Shown: positions 9,263-20,164 of the stretch, piece after piece
Layout of the letters: the number at the start of each line of letters is the position of its first letter
How positions within the stretch are numbered: the stretch's first letter is position 1
Source of the DNA: Pseudomonadota bacterium
GTDB taxonomy: Bacteria; Pseudomonadota; Gammaproteobacteria; Steroidobacterales; Woeseiaceae
Reading direction: 5' to 3'
Assembly (NCBI GenBank): GCA_022563195.1
Contig: JADFNV010000016.1
Span: forward strand, 1 to 64,000
Length of the DNA: 64,000 nucleotides
The notes under the pieces: generated by a model
The model's input: only the letters and a program-made list of their open reading frames with translations
What the model was told of the DNA's origin: nothing
Database searches by the model: none
Made by a program: the position numbers and the translations under genes

Positions 9263-10441
9263 ATGAAACCTGTTCTTCGGCGGTGGGTCCTTTTACCCAC
9301 TATTATTGTCGTGCCGATTATTGTGACGGTCGTGTGGATTTCAATGAAGCCCGAACCGGAGCAACGCGAGGACGAAACGCTCGATCTGCTGGTCGATGTC
9401 ATGCGACTCGAAATCTCGACTGAGAGCTTCGAAATTCGCAGCCAGGGAACTGTACGCCCCAGGACACAGACGACGGTAAGTGCCGAAATTTCCGGATCGA
9501 TCGTTAGCATTTCACCCAAATTCAACGCCGGAGGCATATTCCGGGCGGATGAGGTGTTAATGCGCATTGACCCAACGAATTACACCGTTGCAGTGGACAA
9601 ATCTGAAGCATTGGTCAAGCAGCGCCAGATCGAATATGACGGTTCGAAGAAATTGCGTAGTCAGGGTTATCGTGCCGAATCGGAATTCGCGTCGGCCGCC
9701 GCCGCCCTCGCATCCGCACAGGCCGAGTTAGTCATTGCCCGCCGAAACCTGGAGCGTACCTATATTCGATTGCCCTATGAAGGCATGGTACTTAGCAAAG
9801 ATGCCGACCTGGGACAGTTCGTCAATCCAGGCACGCCGCTGGGTGTGACGTTTGCAACCAATATTGCTGAGGTCAGATTGCCGCTGACTGATCACGATCT
9901 CGCCTTCGTCGAGATGCCCGATGCGTCGGCAATCAGGCAGACTGGAATTGCGGACGGACCGCTTGTCAAATTATCTGCCATACAGAAAGGACAGTTGACC
10001 CAATGGGACGCGCAGATCGTCAGGTCAGAGGGTGTCGTCGACGAAAGAAGCCGCGTGACCTATGCCGTTGCTCAAATTCTTGACCCGTACCAGTTACACG
10101 GGCAGGGAATACCGTTGCCTATCGGCACGTTTGTCAGTGCCAAAATTCAAGGTTCTACGGTGCTTGATGTCATTCGCGTGCCGCGAGCGGCAGTTCGCGG
10201 GGCGGACCAGGTCCTGGTTGTGAACGATGAATACAAACTGGAGATCCGTACGGTAGACGTGGTCCGAGCTGACGCCGAGTTCGCTTATCTGAGCGGTGGT
10301 GTGGTGGCAGGCGAGAGTATTGCGACGACTGCAATTGAAGCTCCGACCAACGGCATGTCCGTGCGCACGGCGGAGTCCATTGCGGCCGAGAAGGCGCTTG
10401 GCGATGACGAGAAACTCGCTTCGCGCGTTGGCGAGGAATAA
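9263..10441 (+). CDS. RND efflux periplasmic adaptor (membrane fusion protein)
   Basis: N-terminal TM, lipoyl/barrel-sandwich TVSAEISGSIVSISPKFNAGG, upstream of RND permease. Confidence 0.9.
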   Translation: MKPVLRRWVLLPTIIVVPIIVTVVWISMKPEPEQREDETLDLLVDVMRLEISTESFEIRSQGTVRPRTQTTVSAEISGSIVSISPKFNAGGIFRADEVLMRIDPTNYTVAVDKSEALVKQRQIEYDGSKKLRSQGYRAESEFASAAAALASAQAELVIARRNLERTYIRLPYEGMVLSKDADLGQFVNPGTPLGVTFATNIAEVRLPLTDHDLAFVEMPDASAIRQTGIADGPLVKLSAIQKGQLTQWDAQIVRSEGVVDERSRVTYAVAQILDPYQLHGQGIPLPIGTFVSAKIQGSTVLDVIRVPRAAVRGADQVLVVNDEYKLEIRTVDVVRADAEFAYLSGGVVAGESIATTAIEAPTNGMSVRTAESIAAEKALGDDEKLASRVGEE

Positions 10442-10443
10442 CT

Positions 10444-13400
10444 ATGCAGGAGCGTAGATCGACAAGCGAGAAAGGCATCATCGCCTGGTTTGCCAGTAAT
10501 CATGTGGCCGCCAATTTACTGATGTGGTTCATCATCGTTGCCGGTGTTATTTCAGTATTTACGATTCGTAAACAAACCACTCCGGATTTCCAACTCAATA
10601 CGATCCAGGTACGGGTTCCCTACCTGGGTGCAGCGCCGCAAGAGGTCGAGGAAGGCGTTGTCATCAAAATCGAAGAAGCGATTCAGGACCTGAACGGGAT
10701 CGTTGAAATCAATTCCTTCGCGAGGGAAGGCTTGGGCTCGGTGACGGCCGAAGTTTCGAGTGATGCCGATATCAACGAGGTCCTCAGTGAAATCAAAACC
10801 CGTGTGGATGCAATATCAACGTTTCCGGCACTGACCGAAAAACCGGTCATTTATAAACAAGAAGTGCCCATCCATGTCGTGTTTGTGGCTATTCACGGCA
10901 ATCTGGATGATTTTTCACGAAAGTCGATTGCCCAGGAAGTTCGTGACGAGCTCATGATGATTCCCGAGATTAACCAGGTCCAGTTTCTCGGTGATCGGGA
11001 TTACGAAATCAGCATCGAAGTATCAGAACATGTGCTTCGTGAATACGCTCTGACCATGACCGAGATTTCCCAGGCAATCCGCAATTCATCGATTGACATG
11101 CCGGGTGGGACAATCAATACGCAAGGTGGCGACATACTGCTGCGCACCGAGGGGCAGGTCTACACCGGGCGTGAGTTCGCCCACCTTGTGTTGCGTACCT
11201 ACCCCGATGGCACAAGATTGACATTGGGTGACGTCGCGACAATTAAAGATGGCTTCGTGGAAACCCAGGGTTATGGTCGCTTCGATGGGGAGCCAACGGC
11301 GACGCTGCGAGTACTCGCAAGTGGTCAGCAAAATGAACTCCATACCGCCGCTGCCGTTCGCGAATACATCGAAAAGAAATCGGCCAGCCTGCCCGCCGGC
11401 GTTGAAATGGATATCTGGGTTGATCGCTCACACTATCTGAACGAAAGGTTGAGCATGATGATGACGAATATGTGGCAGGGCGCGCTGCTCGTATTTCTTG
11501 TTCTGTCATTGTTCTTGCGCATGAAAGTCGCCGCCTGGGTCATCATCGGTATTCCGATCACGTTCCTCGGGGCTATTTGGCTGATGCCTCATGGTCCCTG
11601 GCCCGTGACGATCAACATGATCAGTTTGTATGGTTTCATAATCGTTCTCGGTATCGTCGTGGACGATGCAATTATTATCGGCGAGAGCGTCTACACGAAA
11701 ATACGGGCTGATGGGCACACGATAGACAACGTCGTGCAGGGAGCTCGAAAAGTTGCTGTCCCGGCCACATTCGGTGTATTGACGACGATAGCGGCGTTCG
11801 CGCCAATGCTATTCGTCGGGGGAATCGTTGGCCCGTTTTTTGAGGCCATGGCCATGGTCGTGACCTTGTGTCTGCTTTTTTCGCTCGTAGAGTCGAAACT
11901 GATTCTCCCCGCTCACCTGGTGCACGCCAAGATCAAACCGATTGATGAGGAGGACCTGTTCAACCCGCAGCGCAGAATTGGACTATTGCAGCGCGTGCCA
12001 AGATTTTTCCAGAAAATCCAGCGGCGCACACAGCATGGCCTGCAGTCAGTGATCACTAACCACTATCAGCCTTGGCTCGAACGTGCGGTCGACAATCGCG
12101 GTGTGACAGTGTCAATATTTATCGGCGCGTTGACCTTGACGATTGGTCTGCTCGGAAGTGGCGCGGTACGAGTCGTTATGTTTCCGGAAGTTCCGGGTGA
12201 CTTCATCCGCATGGAGTTGCAAATGCAAAGCGGTACGGCGCCGGAGATTCGCAACGCGGCGCTCGACAGAATCGAAGCTGCAATTCTGGACCTCAACGAA
12301 GAGTATATTCTGGACAACCCCGGTCTTGATCCGATGATCTCCCACGTCGGCTCATTTACCAACGGAGATACTGGTGCGCTCTCATTCGTCGAGATGCCGA
12401 TGGTCGTCGGTCGCGCGATGGACGGGGACGAAATATCCGATCTGTGGCGAGAGCGGGTCGGGGAGATCCCGGGTGTCAAGGAACTGACATTTTCGGGAGG
12501 TAATAACTTCGGCGGCGGAGCAGCGCTGAGTTTTCGTCTCAGCGGTGATAACTATCTTGCCCTGGAGAGTGCCGCCGACGAACTTGAGACGAAGGTGGGT
12601 GAGTTCGAAGGAGTATTCGATATCCGAAAATCGTCGTTCAGTGGCGGCCAGGAGATCAAGTTATCGATCAAGCCTGAGGCGGAGGCCTTAGGATTGACCA
12701 TGGCATCCCTGGGGCGGCAGATTCGGCAGGCTTTTTACGGTGAAGAGGTACAGCGCATTCAGCGCGGCAAAGATGAACTCAAGGTCATGGTTCGCTACCC
12801 GCGCGAGGACCGTCGCTCGATAGCCGATCTTGAGAACATGCGCATTCGTACTCCTGCGGGGGATGAGGTGCCGTTCGAATCTGTGGCAAACCTTTCGTTT
12901 GGCCAAAGTTATTCGAGGATAGACCGGCTCAATCGAGCCCGGACGGTGACCGTATCTGCGGATATTGACTCCGAGATCGTTGAGCCTGGAGAAATAATCA
13001 AATCCATTACCGAAGACTTTATTCCCGAACTTCTGTCTCGTCATGCCGGCGTTAGCTACGGACTGGAAGGCGCGAGCAAGGAAACGCAGGATTTTCAGAG
13101 GAATCTGTCGGTTGCGTCGATTGCCGCCTTGTTTTTGATTTATGCATTGATCGCGATCCCGCTGCATTCCTATGGTCAACCGCTGGTCATCATGTCCGTG
13201 ATCCCATTCGGTCTGATCGGTGCTGTCATCGGCCATGTAGTGATGGGCAAGGCGATCAGCATGTTTTCGCTTTTTGGCCTGGTTGCCTTGTCCGGCGTGG
13301 TTGTCAACGATAGCCTCATCATGGTCGATTTCATCAACAAGGCCAGGCAAAGTGGCGTTCCGATCCGGCAGGCGGTTATAGAATCAGGGACTCTGCGTTT

Positions 13401-13644
13401 TCGAGCGATCATCCTGACGTCATTTACGACCGCGATCGGCCTGATGCCGATTTTGCTCGAGCGCAGTGTTCAGGCGCAGTACGTCATTCCGATGGCCATC
13501 TCGATGAGCTTTGGCATCGTGTTCGCAACGGTGATCACGCTCTTTTTAATTCCGTCGCTGTATATGTTGCAGCTTGATGGTTTTGCACGAACTCGTAAAA
13601 TCGTGAGTTGGTTTTTCGCGCCTGATACGGCAACGACGACGTAG
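10444..13644 (+). CDS. RND family efflux transporter permease
   Basis: 1066 aa; GIVVDDAIIIGE and GVVVNDSLIMVDFIN TM4/TM10 motifs. Confidence 0.95.
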   Translation: MQERRSTSEKGIIAWFASNHVAANLLMWFIIVAGVISVFTIRKQTTPDFQLNTIQVRVPYLGAAPQEVEEGVVIKIEEAIQDLNGIVEINSFAREGLGSVTAEVSSDADINEVLSEIKTRVDAISTFPALTEKPVIYKQEVPIHVVFVAIHGNLDDFSRKSIAQEVRDELMMIPEINQVQFLGDRDYEISIEVSEHVLREYALTMTEISQAIRNSSIDMPGGTINTQGGDILLRTEGQVYTGREFAHLVLRTYPDGTRLTLGDVATIKDGFVETQGYGRFDGEPTATLRVLASGQQNELHTAAAVREYIEKKSASLPAGVEMDIWVDRSHYLNERLSMMMTNMWQGALLVFLVLSLFLRMKVAAWVIIGIPITFLGAIWLMPHGPWPVTINMISLYGFIIVLGIVVDDAIIIGESVYTKIRADGHTIDNVVQGARKVAVPATFGVLTTIAAFAPMLFVGGIVGPFFEAMAMVVTLCLLFSLVESKLILPAHLVHAKIKPIDEEDLFNPQRRIGLLQRVPRFFQKIQRRTQHGLQSVITNHYQPWLERAVDNRGVTVSIFIGALTLTIGLLGSGAVRVVMFPEVPGDFIRMELQMQSGTAPEIRNAALDRIEAAILDLNEEYILDNPGLDPMISHVGSFTNGDTGALSFVEMPMVVGRAMDGDEISDLWRERVGEIPGVKELTFSGGNNFGGGAALSFRLSGDNYLALESAADELETKVGEFEGVFDIRKSSFSGGQEIKLSIKPEAEALGLTMASLGRQIRQAFYGEEVQRIQRGKDELKVMVRYPREDRRSIADLENMRIRTPAGDEVPFESVANLSFGQSYSRIDRLNRARTVTVSADIDSEIVEPGEIIKSITEDFIPELLSRHAGVSYGLEGASKETQDFQRNLSVASIAALFLIYALIAIPLHSYGQPLVIMSVIPFGLIGAVIGHVVMGKAISMFSLFGLVALSGVVVNDSLIMVDFINKARQSGVPIRQAVIESGTLRFRAIILTSFTTAIGLMPILLERSVQAQYVIPMAISMSFGIVFATVITLFLIPSLYMLQLDGFARTRKIVSWFFAPDTATTT

Positions 13645-13669
13645 ATTTAACACTGGGAACTTTGGGCGC

Positions 13670-15754
13670 CTACTTGGCAGCCTTGCGTTCTTGCGCTTCC
13701 CTGATGACTTCGTCTGCAACGTTCTGCGGGCACGGCGCGTAATGTGAAAACTCCATTGAGAATTGGCCGCGTCCGGATGTCAGTGTACGCAAGTGGCCTA
13801 TGTAGCCGAACATGTCGGCCAACGGCGCATCAGCTTTAACACGAACACCGGTTGGACCTGCCTCCTGAGACTTGATCATGCCGCGACGGCGATTCAAGTC
13901 ACCAATCACATCACCAACATTGTCTTCCGGTGTATAGACATCCACTCTCATTATCGGTTCAAGCAGTTGCGGGGCCGCTTTGGGCACCGACTGGCGATAG
14001 GCGGCCTTGGTAGCGATCTCAAACGCTAGAGCGGACGAGTCGACAGCGTGGAACGCGCCGTCCAACAGCGTGAACTTGACGTCCAGCAGCGGATAACCGG
14101 CGAGGGTGCCTTCGACCATACACACTTTGAATGCTTTTTCGATCGCACTCCAGTATTCACGGGGCACGCTGCCGCCAGTAACTTTTGATTCGAACACATA
14201 ACCCTCGTTCGTCTCGGCTGGCTCAATCGTATATTCGATCTTGCCGTACTGACCCGAACCGCCCGATTGTTTCTTATGCGTATACACGTCTTCGATCAGT
14301 TTTGTAATCGTCTCGCGATACGCGACCTGGGGCTTGCCCATGTCGACTTCGACGCCATGCGTCCTTTTCAGGATGTCGACCTTGATGTCGAGGTGCAACT
14401 CGCCCATGCCCTTGAGCAGGGTTTCGCCAGAGTCTTCGTCAGTCGCAACGTGGAAGGATGGGTCTTCCTGAACCATCTTGTTCAACGCAACGCCCATCTT
14501 TTCAGTTCCTGCCTTGTCCTTGGGGTGGATCGCCACTGAAATCACAGGAGCCGGGAACACCATCGGTTCGAGCGTCGCCGGGTTGTCAACGTCGGCGAGC
14601 GTGTGTCCTGTACGCGTGTTCTTCATGCCCAGCAGTGCGATGATGTCGCCGGCTTGTGCCGAACTGAGTTCTATGCGCGCGTCGGCGTGCATCTCAACAA
14701 TGCGGCCGATACGTTCGGTCTTACCCGTGAACGTATTCAAGACATTGTCACCCTTTTTCAGGGTACCCGAGTAGATCCGCGTAAACGTTAATGCTCCGAA
14801 GCGGTCATCCATGATCTTGAACGCGAGCGCACGCAGAGGTCCGTCCGGATCAACGATCGCAACGCCACCTGTCTGGTTACCCTCGAGATCGATCTCGGGT
14901 TGAGGTGTGACTTCAGTGGGATCCGGCAAGAAGTCAACAACTGCATTAAGTATGTTCTGTATACCTTTGTTTTTAAAGGCAGCACCACCGTAGGTCGGGA
15001 AGAAATCGAGGGCGATTGTGCCCTTGCGAATGCAGCGTTTGAGATCGTCGACGGACGGCTCGTTGCCCTCGAGATACTGCTCCAAAAGATCGTCGTCCTG
15101 CTCGACCGCGGTCTCGATAAGCTTCTCGCGCCATTCGGCGACGAGGTCCAGCATGTCCTCAGGAACCTCCTGGATCTCGTAATCTTCAGGATCCTCAGCT
15201 GATTTCCAGATCCAGGCTTTTTGCGTCAGCAGATCCACGACGCCGATAAATTCGTCCTCGATGCCTACTGGCAGCGTCATGACCACTGGGTTTGCGCCCA
15301 GGACTTCTTTGATCTGCTTTACGACACGCAGAAAGTCCGCGCCAATACGGTCGAGTTTATTGACGAAAATGATTCTCGCGACTTTGGAATCGTTGGCATA
15401 GCGCCAGTTTGTTTCCGATTGCGGCTCGACACCGCCGGAGCCACAGAAAACGCCAATACCACCGTCCAGTACTTTCAGGGAGCGATAGACCTCGATCGTG
15501 AAGTCGACGTGTCCTGGCGTGTCGATAATATTCAGGCGATGCTTATCCCACTCGCAGCTGGTCGCAGCCGATTGAATCGTTATGCCGCGCTCCTGTTCCT
15601 GCTCCATGAAGTCAGTTGTAGCCTCACCGTCATGGACTTCACCGGTCTTATGAATCTTGCCCGTGAGTTTGAGAATGCGTTCGGTCGTTGTAGTCTTGCC
15701 CGCATCAACGTGGGCAAAAATACCGATATTTCTGTAGGTGCTAAGGTCAATCAT
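13670..15754 (-). CDS. fusA2: Elongation factor G, FusA2/EF-G II type
   Basis: [27 protein letters not shown]; paralog-like N-terminus [50 protein letters not shown]; not in a str operon. Confidence 0.85.
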   Translation of the reverse strand: MIDLSTYRNIGIFAHVDAGKTTTTERILKLTGKIHKTGEVHDGEATTDFMEQEQERGITIQSAATSCEWDKHRLNIIDTPGHVDFTIEVYRSLKVLDGGIGVFCGSGGVEPQSETNWRYANDSKVARIIFVNKLDRIGADFLRVVKQIKEVLGANPVVMTLPVGIEDEFIGVVDLLTQKAWIWKSAEDPEDYEIQEVPEDMLDLVAEWREKLIETAVEQDDDLLEQYLEGNEPSVDDLKRCIRKGTIALDFFPTYGGAAFKNKGIQNILNAVVDFLPDPTEVTPQPEIDLEGNQTGGVAIVDPDGPLRALAFKIMDDRFGALTFTRIYSGTLKKGDNVLNTFTGKTERIGRIVEMHADARIELSSAQAGDIIALLGMKNTRTGHTLADVDNPATLEPMVFPAPVISVAIHPKDKAGTEKMGVALNKMVQEDPSFHVATDEDSGETLLKGMGELHLDIKVDILKRTHGVEVDMGKPQVAYRETITKLIEDVYTHKKQSGGSGQYGKIEYTIEPAETNEGYVFESKVTGGSVPREYWSAIEKAFKVCMVEGTLAGYPLLDVKFTLLDGAFHAVDSSALAFEIATKAAYRQSVPKAAPQLLEPIMRVDVYTPEDNVGDVIGDLNRRRGMIKSQEAGPTGVRVKADAPLADMFGYIGHLRTLTSGRGQFSMEFSHYAPCPQNVADEVIREAQERKAAK

Positions 15755-16045
15755 GTTCGTAACTCTGTCGTCGTTTAGTCCTGGCTACCACTGCGCCTGA
15801 GCTTCATGTGCTGTTGCTCTTACGCTGTCGCAAAAGCAACGCCGGGCACTTAACGGAAGTGAGTGCAACAAATCCTTGCCGGTCCTGAGATGCCTTCGAG
15901 TTTGCCCAAAAACTCCGCGAAGCCAAGTCGGACGGGCCATCGGGCGCGGATAATAGCAGCGCGAAGGCGCCTAAACCAGCGAATTTTCGGCAAATTTCAC
16001 CAACACTGAGACATGGGAGCTGACACCTTTTTAGGACACCTTTTT

Positions 16046-16729
16046 TTAGCGCCGCAGTATCGCCCACCAGCGGGCGATATTGAGCAAACTCATAAGCGAT
16101 GCCGCGACGTAGGTCAGCGCAGCTGCTCTGAGCAGACGCCTGGCGTGCGGGCGGTCGACTGACTTGAGAATGTCGTACTTGTCGAGCATTGGCAGGGCTC
16201 GCGCGAAGCTGGCGTCGAATTCGGTGGGCAAGGTCACGAAATGAACCAGCGTCGAGGTCGCCAAGGTCAGAAATCCGGCTCCAAACATCACAACTCCGAG
16301 CGCGGGAATCCGCGTCAGAGCACCGATAAACGGGGACACGAGCAGCGCACCAGCGCCCAGGCGTTCAATTTTTCGACTCGCGCGCACCAGTCTGCTTCGA
16401 ATCCGTAGCGGTGCGTAACCCTGTTGATCTTGAAGCGCGTGTCCGACTTCGTGAGCTGCAACGGTAATGGCAGTCAACGAGCGGCCATCGAACTTGTCGG
16501 GTGTGAGCCTGACGGCCTTCGCTTCAGGGTCGTAGTGATCACCGTCAGGAGTGGCTTCCACAACTACGCCATGCAATCCATTGCTGTCGAGAAGGTGTCG
16601 TGCAAGCTGCGCTCCAGTACCCGAATAACGATCGTTTGGCTTGCTGTAACGTTTGAGCACATATTGAACCCAGAGCCCGGGCCCGAAGACAACGGCGACA
16701 ACTACGAGCAAGATGACAATGATCGGCAT
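16046..16729 (-). CDS. Zinc metallopeptidase (YugP-like, neutral zinc metallopeptidase family)
   Basis: AAHEVGHALQ zinc motif; start MPIIVILLVVVAVVFGPGLW at 16729. Confidence 0.88.
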   Translation of the reverse strand: MPIIVILLVVVAVVFGPGLWVQYVLKRYSKPNDRYSGTGAQLARHLLDSNGLHGVVVEATPDGDHYDPEAKAVRLTPDKFDGRSLTAITVAAHEVGHALQDQQGYAPLRIRSRLVRASRKIERLGAGALLVSPFIGALTRIPALGVVMFGAGFLTLATSTLVHFVTLPTEFDASFARALPMLDKYDILKSVDRPHARRLLRAAALTYVAASLMSLLNIARWWAILRR

Positions 16730-16848
16730 AATGCGATCGTATCCTGCTTTGCTAGTGATCCGCACGCATGGACGGGGCCGTGGCGCGGCAATCAGTCCGC
16801 GAATCGAGTATCGTCGTCGGCTCAATCAGCTGCACGAGACTAGTAATT

Positions 16849-18621
16849 GTGACATCCGATCAGGCACTGCTTTTCGGTCTCCTGTTCTTTGTCTTCGTCT
16901 TTTTGATCTGGGGTCGGTGGCGTTACGACCTCGTCGCTTTCGTCGCCTTGCTTGTCGCGCTGCTGACAGGCCTGGTACCCAAAGATCAGGCCTTTGCGGG
17001 ATTCGGCCATCCCGCTACGGTCATTATTGCGCTCGTTCTCATTATCAGTCGCGGATTGTCAAATTCAGGCGTGATCGAACTGCTCGGGCGTTACGTCGTT
17101 GCCGGGAGTCGGCGACTTGCATCGCACGTCGCCATTATGTCTGGACTCGCGGCCGGTCTGTCCGCAGTCATGAACAACGTCGCGGCGCTCGCATTACTCA
17201 TGCCTGTCGATCTTCAGGCGGCAAAAAAGAGCGGTCGCAGCCCGTCCTTGTCACTGATGCCATTGTCGTTCGCATCGATACTGGGGGGCATGATCACATT
17301 GATCGGCACGCCACCGAACATTGTGATCGCCGAATTTCGCGGCGACGTGCTCGGCGAGTCATACAAGATGTTTGACTTCGCACCGGTTGGATTGGCATGC
17401 GCGGCGGTCGGTATTGCCTATGTTGCCTTGATTGGCTGGCGACTGTTGCCCATCGATCGGCGTTCGGCCGACCCGGCTCAGGAGCTCTTCGATCTTGCAG
17501 ATTACATTACCGAGGTTCGAGTCCCCGAAGGATCAGGCATTATTGGTCGCAAGGTACGCGACCTCGATCAACTGGCGGATAAGAGCGGTGTAGAAATTGT
17601 CGGCCTTAGCCGGCGCGGGCGCCGGCTCCCGGGTCTGGCTCGAGTCGCCGAGATCAAAGCGGGCGACTTACTCGTTATCGAGGCCAGTCCGGACAGCCTG
17701 GAAGAGGCTCTGGGCACGCTCGAACTTGAATACGTTGGCAGAGGAGCAGGGCAGCTCGAGGCCGATGATCTTATGCTCAACGAAGTCGTTGTACAGGAGT
17801 CGTCGCAACTGGCGGGTCGCTCGGCCAGGTCATTGCGGTTGCTGTATCGCTACCGGGTCGCGCTTGTCGGTGTATCGCGCCAGGGCAAACGATTTCGGGA
17901 AAACGTGCGCAATCTCGATCTCGAGCCAGGCGATGTTCTGTTGCTCTTAGGGTCTGACGAGCGCCTAGGCGATGTGACGGGGCGCCTGGGACTGCTGCCT
18001 TTGGCCGACCGCGGTCACCGGGTTATTCAACGCAAGAAAGTGTGGCTTGCGGTTGGTCTGTTCGCGTGCGCGATCACGGCGGCAAGCGTCGGACTGGTCT
18101 ATCTGCCCGTCGCGCTCGGCTGCGTTGCGGCGCTTTATATTGTCTTCAATATGGTGCCGATTCGGGAAGTCTACAATTCCATTGAATGGCCTGTAATCGT
18201 CTTGCTCGGCTCGATGATTCCGATTGGATCTGCGCTGCAGGATACGGGCGGTACGGCATTGATTGCCGCTGGCATTGTCGATGTGTCATCGGGGTTTTCC
18301 CCGGCTATCGTGCTCTTGCTGCTCGTTATCGTGACAATGACACTGTCGGATGTCATGAATAACACCGCGACCGCGGTCATAGCAGCACCGATCGCTGTTG
18401 AGATTTCCACACGGCTTGGCGTAAGCCCGGACCCATTCCTTATGGGCGTCGCCGTCGCGGCATCCTGCGCATTCCTGACGCCAATCGGCCACAAGAACAA
18501 TACGCTGATCATGGGGCCCGGTGGCTATCGATTCGGTGATTACTGGCGCATGGGCCTGCCGCTCGAGATCCTGATTGTCGCCGTTTCGGTCCCGATGATC
18601 CTTGTCGTCTGGCCCTTGTGA
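16849..18621 (+). CDS. SLC13-family permease with two TrkA-C domains
   Basis: TM segments flanking repeated VPEGSGIIGRKVRDL / QLAGRSARSLRLLYRYRVALVGVSRQGKR modules; NNTATAVIAAPIA motif; GTG start. Confidence 0.88.
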   Translation: MTSDQALLFGLLFFVFVFLIWGRWRYDLVAFVALLVALLTGLVPKDQAFAGFGHPATVIIALVLIISRGLSNSGVIELLGRYVVAGSRRLASHVAIMSGLAAGLSAVMNNVAALALLMPVDLQAAKKSGRSPSLSLMPLSFASILGGMITLIGTPPNIVIAEFRGDVLGESYKMFDFAPVGLACAAVGIAYVALIGWRLLPIDRRSADPAQELFDLADYITEVRVPEGSGIIGRKVRDLDQLADKSGVEIVGLSRRGRRLPGLARVAEIKAGDLLVIEASPDSLEEALGTLELEYVGRGAGQLEADDLMLNEVVVQESSQLAGRSARSLRLLYRYRVALVGVSRQGKRFRENVRNLDLEPGDVLLLLGSDERLGDVTGRLGLLPLADRGHRVIQRKKVWLAVGLFACAITAASVGLVYLPVALGCVAALYIVFNMVPIREVYNSIEWPVIVLLGSMIPIGSALQDTGGTALIAAGIVDVSSGFSPAIVLLLLVIVTMTLSDVMNNTATAVIAAPIAVEISTRLGVSPDPFLMGVAVAASCAFLTPIGHKNNTLIMGPGGYRFGDYWRMGLPLEILIVAVSVPMILVVWPL

Positions 18622-18765
18622 CAGGAGCCTCCGGGCTGGACTTAATTTCAGAATGTTTTTTCCTAGCACGGATCTTTTGCTGGTTCCCTGGGTCGAATGC
18701 TGTGACAATAGGGCATGCCCGTGCGTTCAAGAGGTATAGGGCTGCATCGGAAGAGGAGACGACCC

Positions 18766-19104
18766 ATGAGTGACGACAACCTCACCGCAGATAGTATTGC
18801 TGTTGAAGACGAGGACAGCAGTTCAGCAATTGAGAAAAATCTTAGGTCCAGTACGACTTGGCTGCGACTTGTCTTTATGCTGGTTTCCTGTGCATTGATC
18901 AGCCTGGCGGGTTTCGTAGGCACAGCCGTCATCGTGCTCGGTTTCCTATGGGTGCTCTTCACAGGCGATACAAACCCACAGCTGCGACGATTCGGCAAGA
19001 GCCTCGCAAGCTATATCTATCAGATAGGTCTTTACTTGACGTTTAATTCGGAGACAAAGCCATTTCCGCTCGGCGCAGACTGGCCGTCCGCAGATTCAGA
19101 GTAA
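18766..19104 (+). CDS. DUF4389 domain membrane protein
   Basis: FLWVLFTGDTNPQLRRFGKSLASYIYQIGLYLTFNSETKPFPLG. Confidence 0.8.
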   Translation: MSDDNLTADSIAVEDEDSSSAIEKNLRSSTTWLRLVFMLVSCALISLAGFVGTAVIVLGFLWVLFTGDTNPQLRRFGKSLASYIYQIGLYLTFNSETKPFPLGADWPSADSE

Positions 19105-19167
19105 TCGTCTAACGTTTTCAATTTCACCGCTACGGCCCTGCCGAAGAAACTGGGTGGGATAGAAGTC

Positions 19168-19422
19168 TTAGACCGAAAGCTCACGCTGTCCAGGCTGCCA
19201 GTGCGTCAGGTTGATATGAGCTCGGCCGACGCCCAGTCCACGCACCCACTTCGCGGCAGCGTCGAGCGTAACCCACGTTTTCACCTTACCCTTTTGTGTT
19301 TCGGCCGTGATTGTCCCGTTTGGCGTGTTGGCCACGACGTGGAAGCGCGCGCCGCTGGCGATAATGTTGATTTTCTTGACGGCGCCGGCGGCAACCATGG
19401 CTTTCAACATTTTTTCATTCAT
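19168..19422 (-). CDS. Small basic protein, possibly ParC-like partition-associated family
   Basis: 84 aa, ...GARFHVVANTPNGTITAETQKGKVKTWVTLDAAAKWVRGLGVGRAHINLTHWQPGQREL; overlaps the RHH gene by 8 bp. Confidence 0.55.
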   Translation of the reverse strand: MNEKMLKAMVAAGAVKKINIIASGARFHVVANTPNGTITAETQKGKVKTWVTLDAAAKWVRGLGVGRAHINLTHWQPGQRELSV

Positions 19423-19618
19423 TCTCGTTCCTCGGGAAAAGATCGGATTGTTCGGGAATCGTGATACCGGATTGATCGCAATGGCGGCGGATCAGCATTT
19501 CAACCATATTCGCAACGCTGCGATGTTCGCGCGCGGCCGCCTCGCGGACCGCATCCTTGATTGCAGGATTGATGCGCAGGTTCAGTGTCGAGATCTTGGT
19601 TTTCAAGATACTGGACAT
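19415..19618 (-). CDS. Ribbon-helix-helix / antitoxin-like protein
   Basis: TKISTLNLRINPAIKDAVREAAAREHRSVANMVEMLIRRHC is RHH-like; start MSSILKT. Confidence 0.65.
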   Translation of the reverse strand: MSSILKTKISTLNLRINPAIKDAVREAAAREHRSVANMVEMLIRRHCDQSGITIPEQSDLFPRNENE

Positions 19619-19642
19619 TGTAGAGTAAATGTAAATAATATG

Positions 19643-19659
19643 TAACGCATTTAGCGTTA
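19643..19659. promoter_or_regulatory. Palindromic operator candidate upstream of RHH gene
   Basis: TAACGC-ATTTA-GCGTTA, about 25 bp upstream of the RHH start codon. Confidence 0.45.
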
Positions 19660-19719
19660 TATTTGCCGCGAAATCGACAGTATGTCGCGGCACAGCCAAC
19701 CCAATTACGCTAGTGTTTT

Positions 19720-20130
19720 GTGGTGACTCTCGAAATTGCCTCTCGGAATTGGGCCTTGGTGCTCGCCCTCGTGATTGCGAGCGCGATAGCGATGTTTGTT
19801 CTCTATCGTGCCCTTATTGACTCTGGTTGGGGTCAGTTGCGCGTCGGTGCCCGGCAACTTAAATCTCGATACCGCGGGGCGGATCGCGCTCAAAAGGCAG
19901 TCAACAAGGCCGTTGCCAGGCTTGAAAAACTTCGTGCCAGATCGGATTCAGTCAAGCCAAAGCTTTTGACGGCGGCGTCAGACGCACTGGATGACGCTCG
20001 CTCGCTTTGCAAGATTGCAGAAGACCAGGTGTTGATTGCCGAGACGCATGTGCGCAACCTCATTGCTGATGAATATCCGCCGAAGCTGCACGAGGCAATG
20101 CGGTGCAAATTCCTCGCACGTCCCGACTGA
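19720..20130 (+). CDS. Small membrane-anchored coiled-coil protein
   Basis: N-terminal TM ALVLALVIASAIAMFVLYRA then helical charged region. Confidence 0.55.
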   Translation: MVTLEIASRNWALVLALVIASAIAMFVLYRALIDSGWGQLRVGARQLKSRYRGADRAQKAVNKAVARLEKLRARSDSVKPKLLTAASDALDDARSLCKIAEDQVLIAETHVRNLIADEYPPKLHEAMRCKFLARPD

Positions 20131-20164
20131 TTCTCGCTATCACCTGCATCGACAAACCTAATTG

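Noticed and set aside
12688-13350. 220-aa minus-strand ORF
   Set aside because: Antisense to the RND permease.
15221-15778. 185-aa plus-strand ORF
   Set aside because: Antisense to the EF-G gene.
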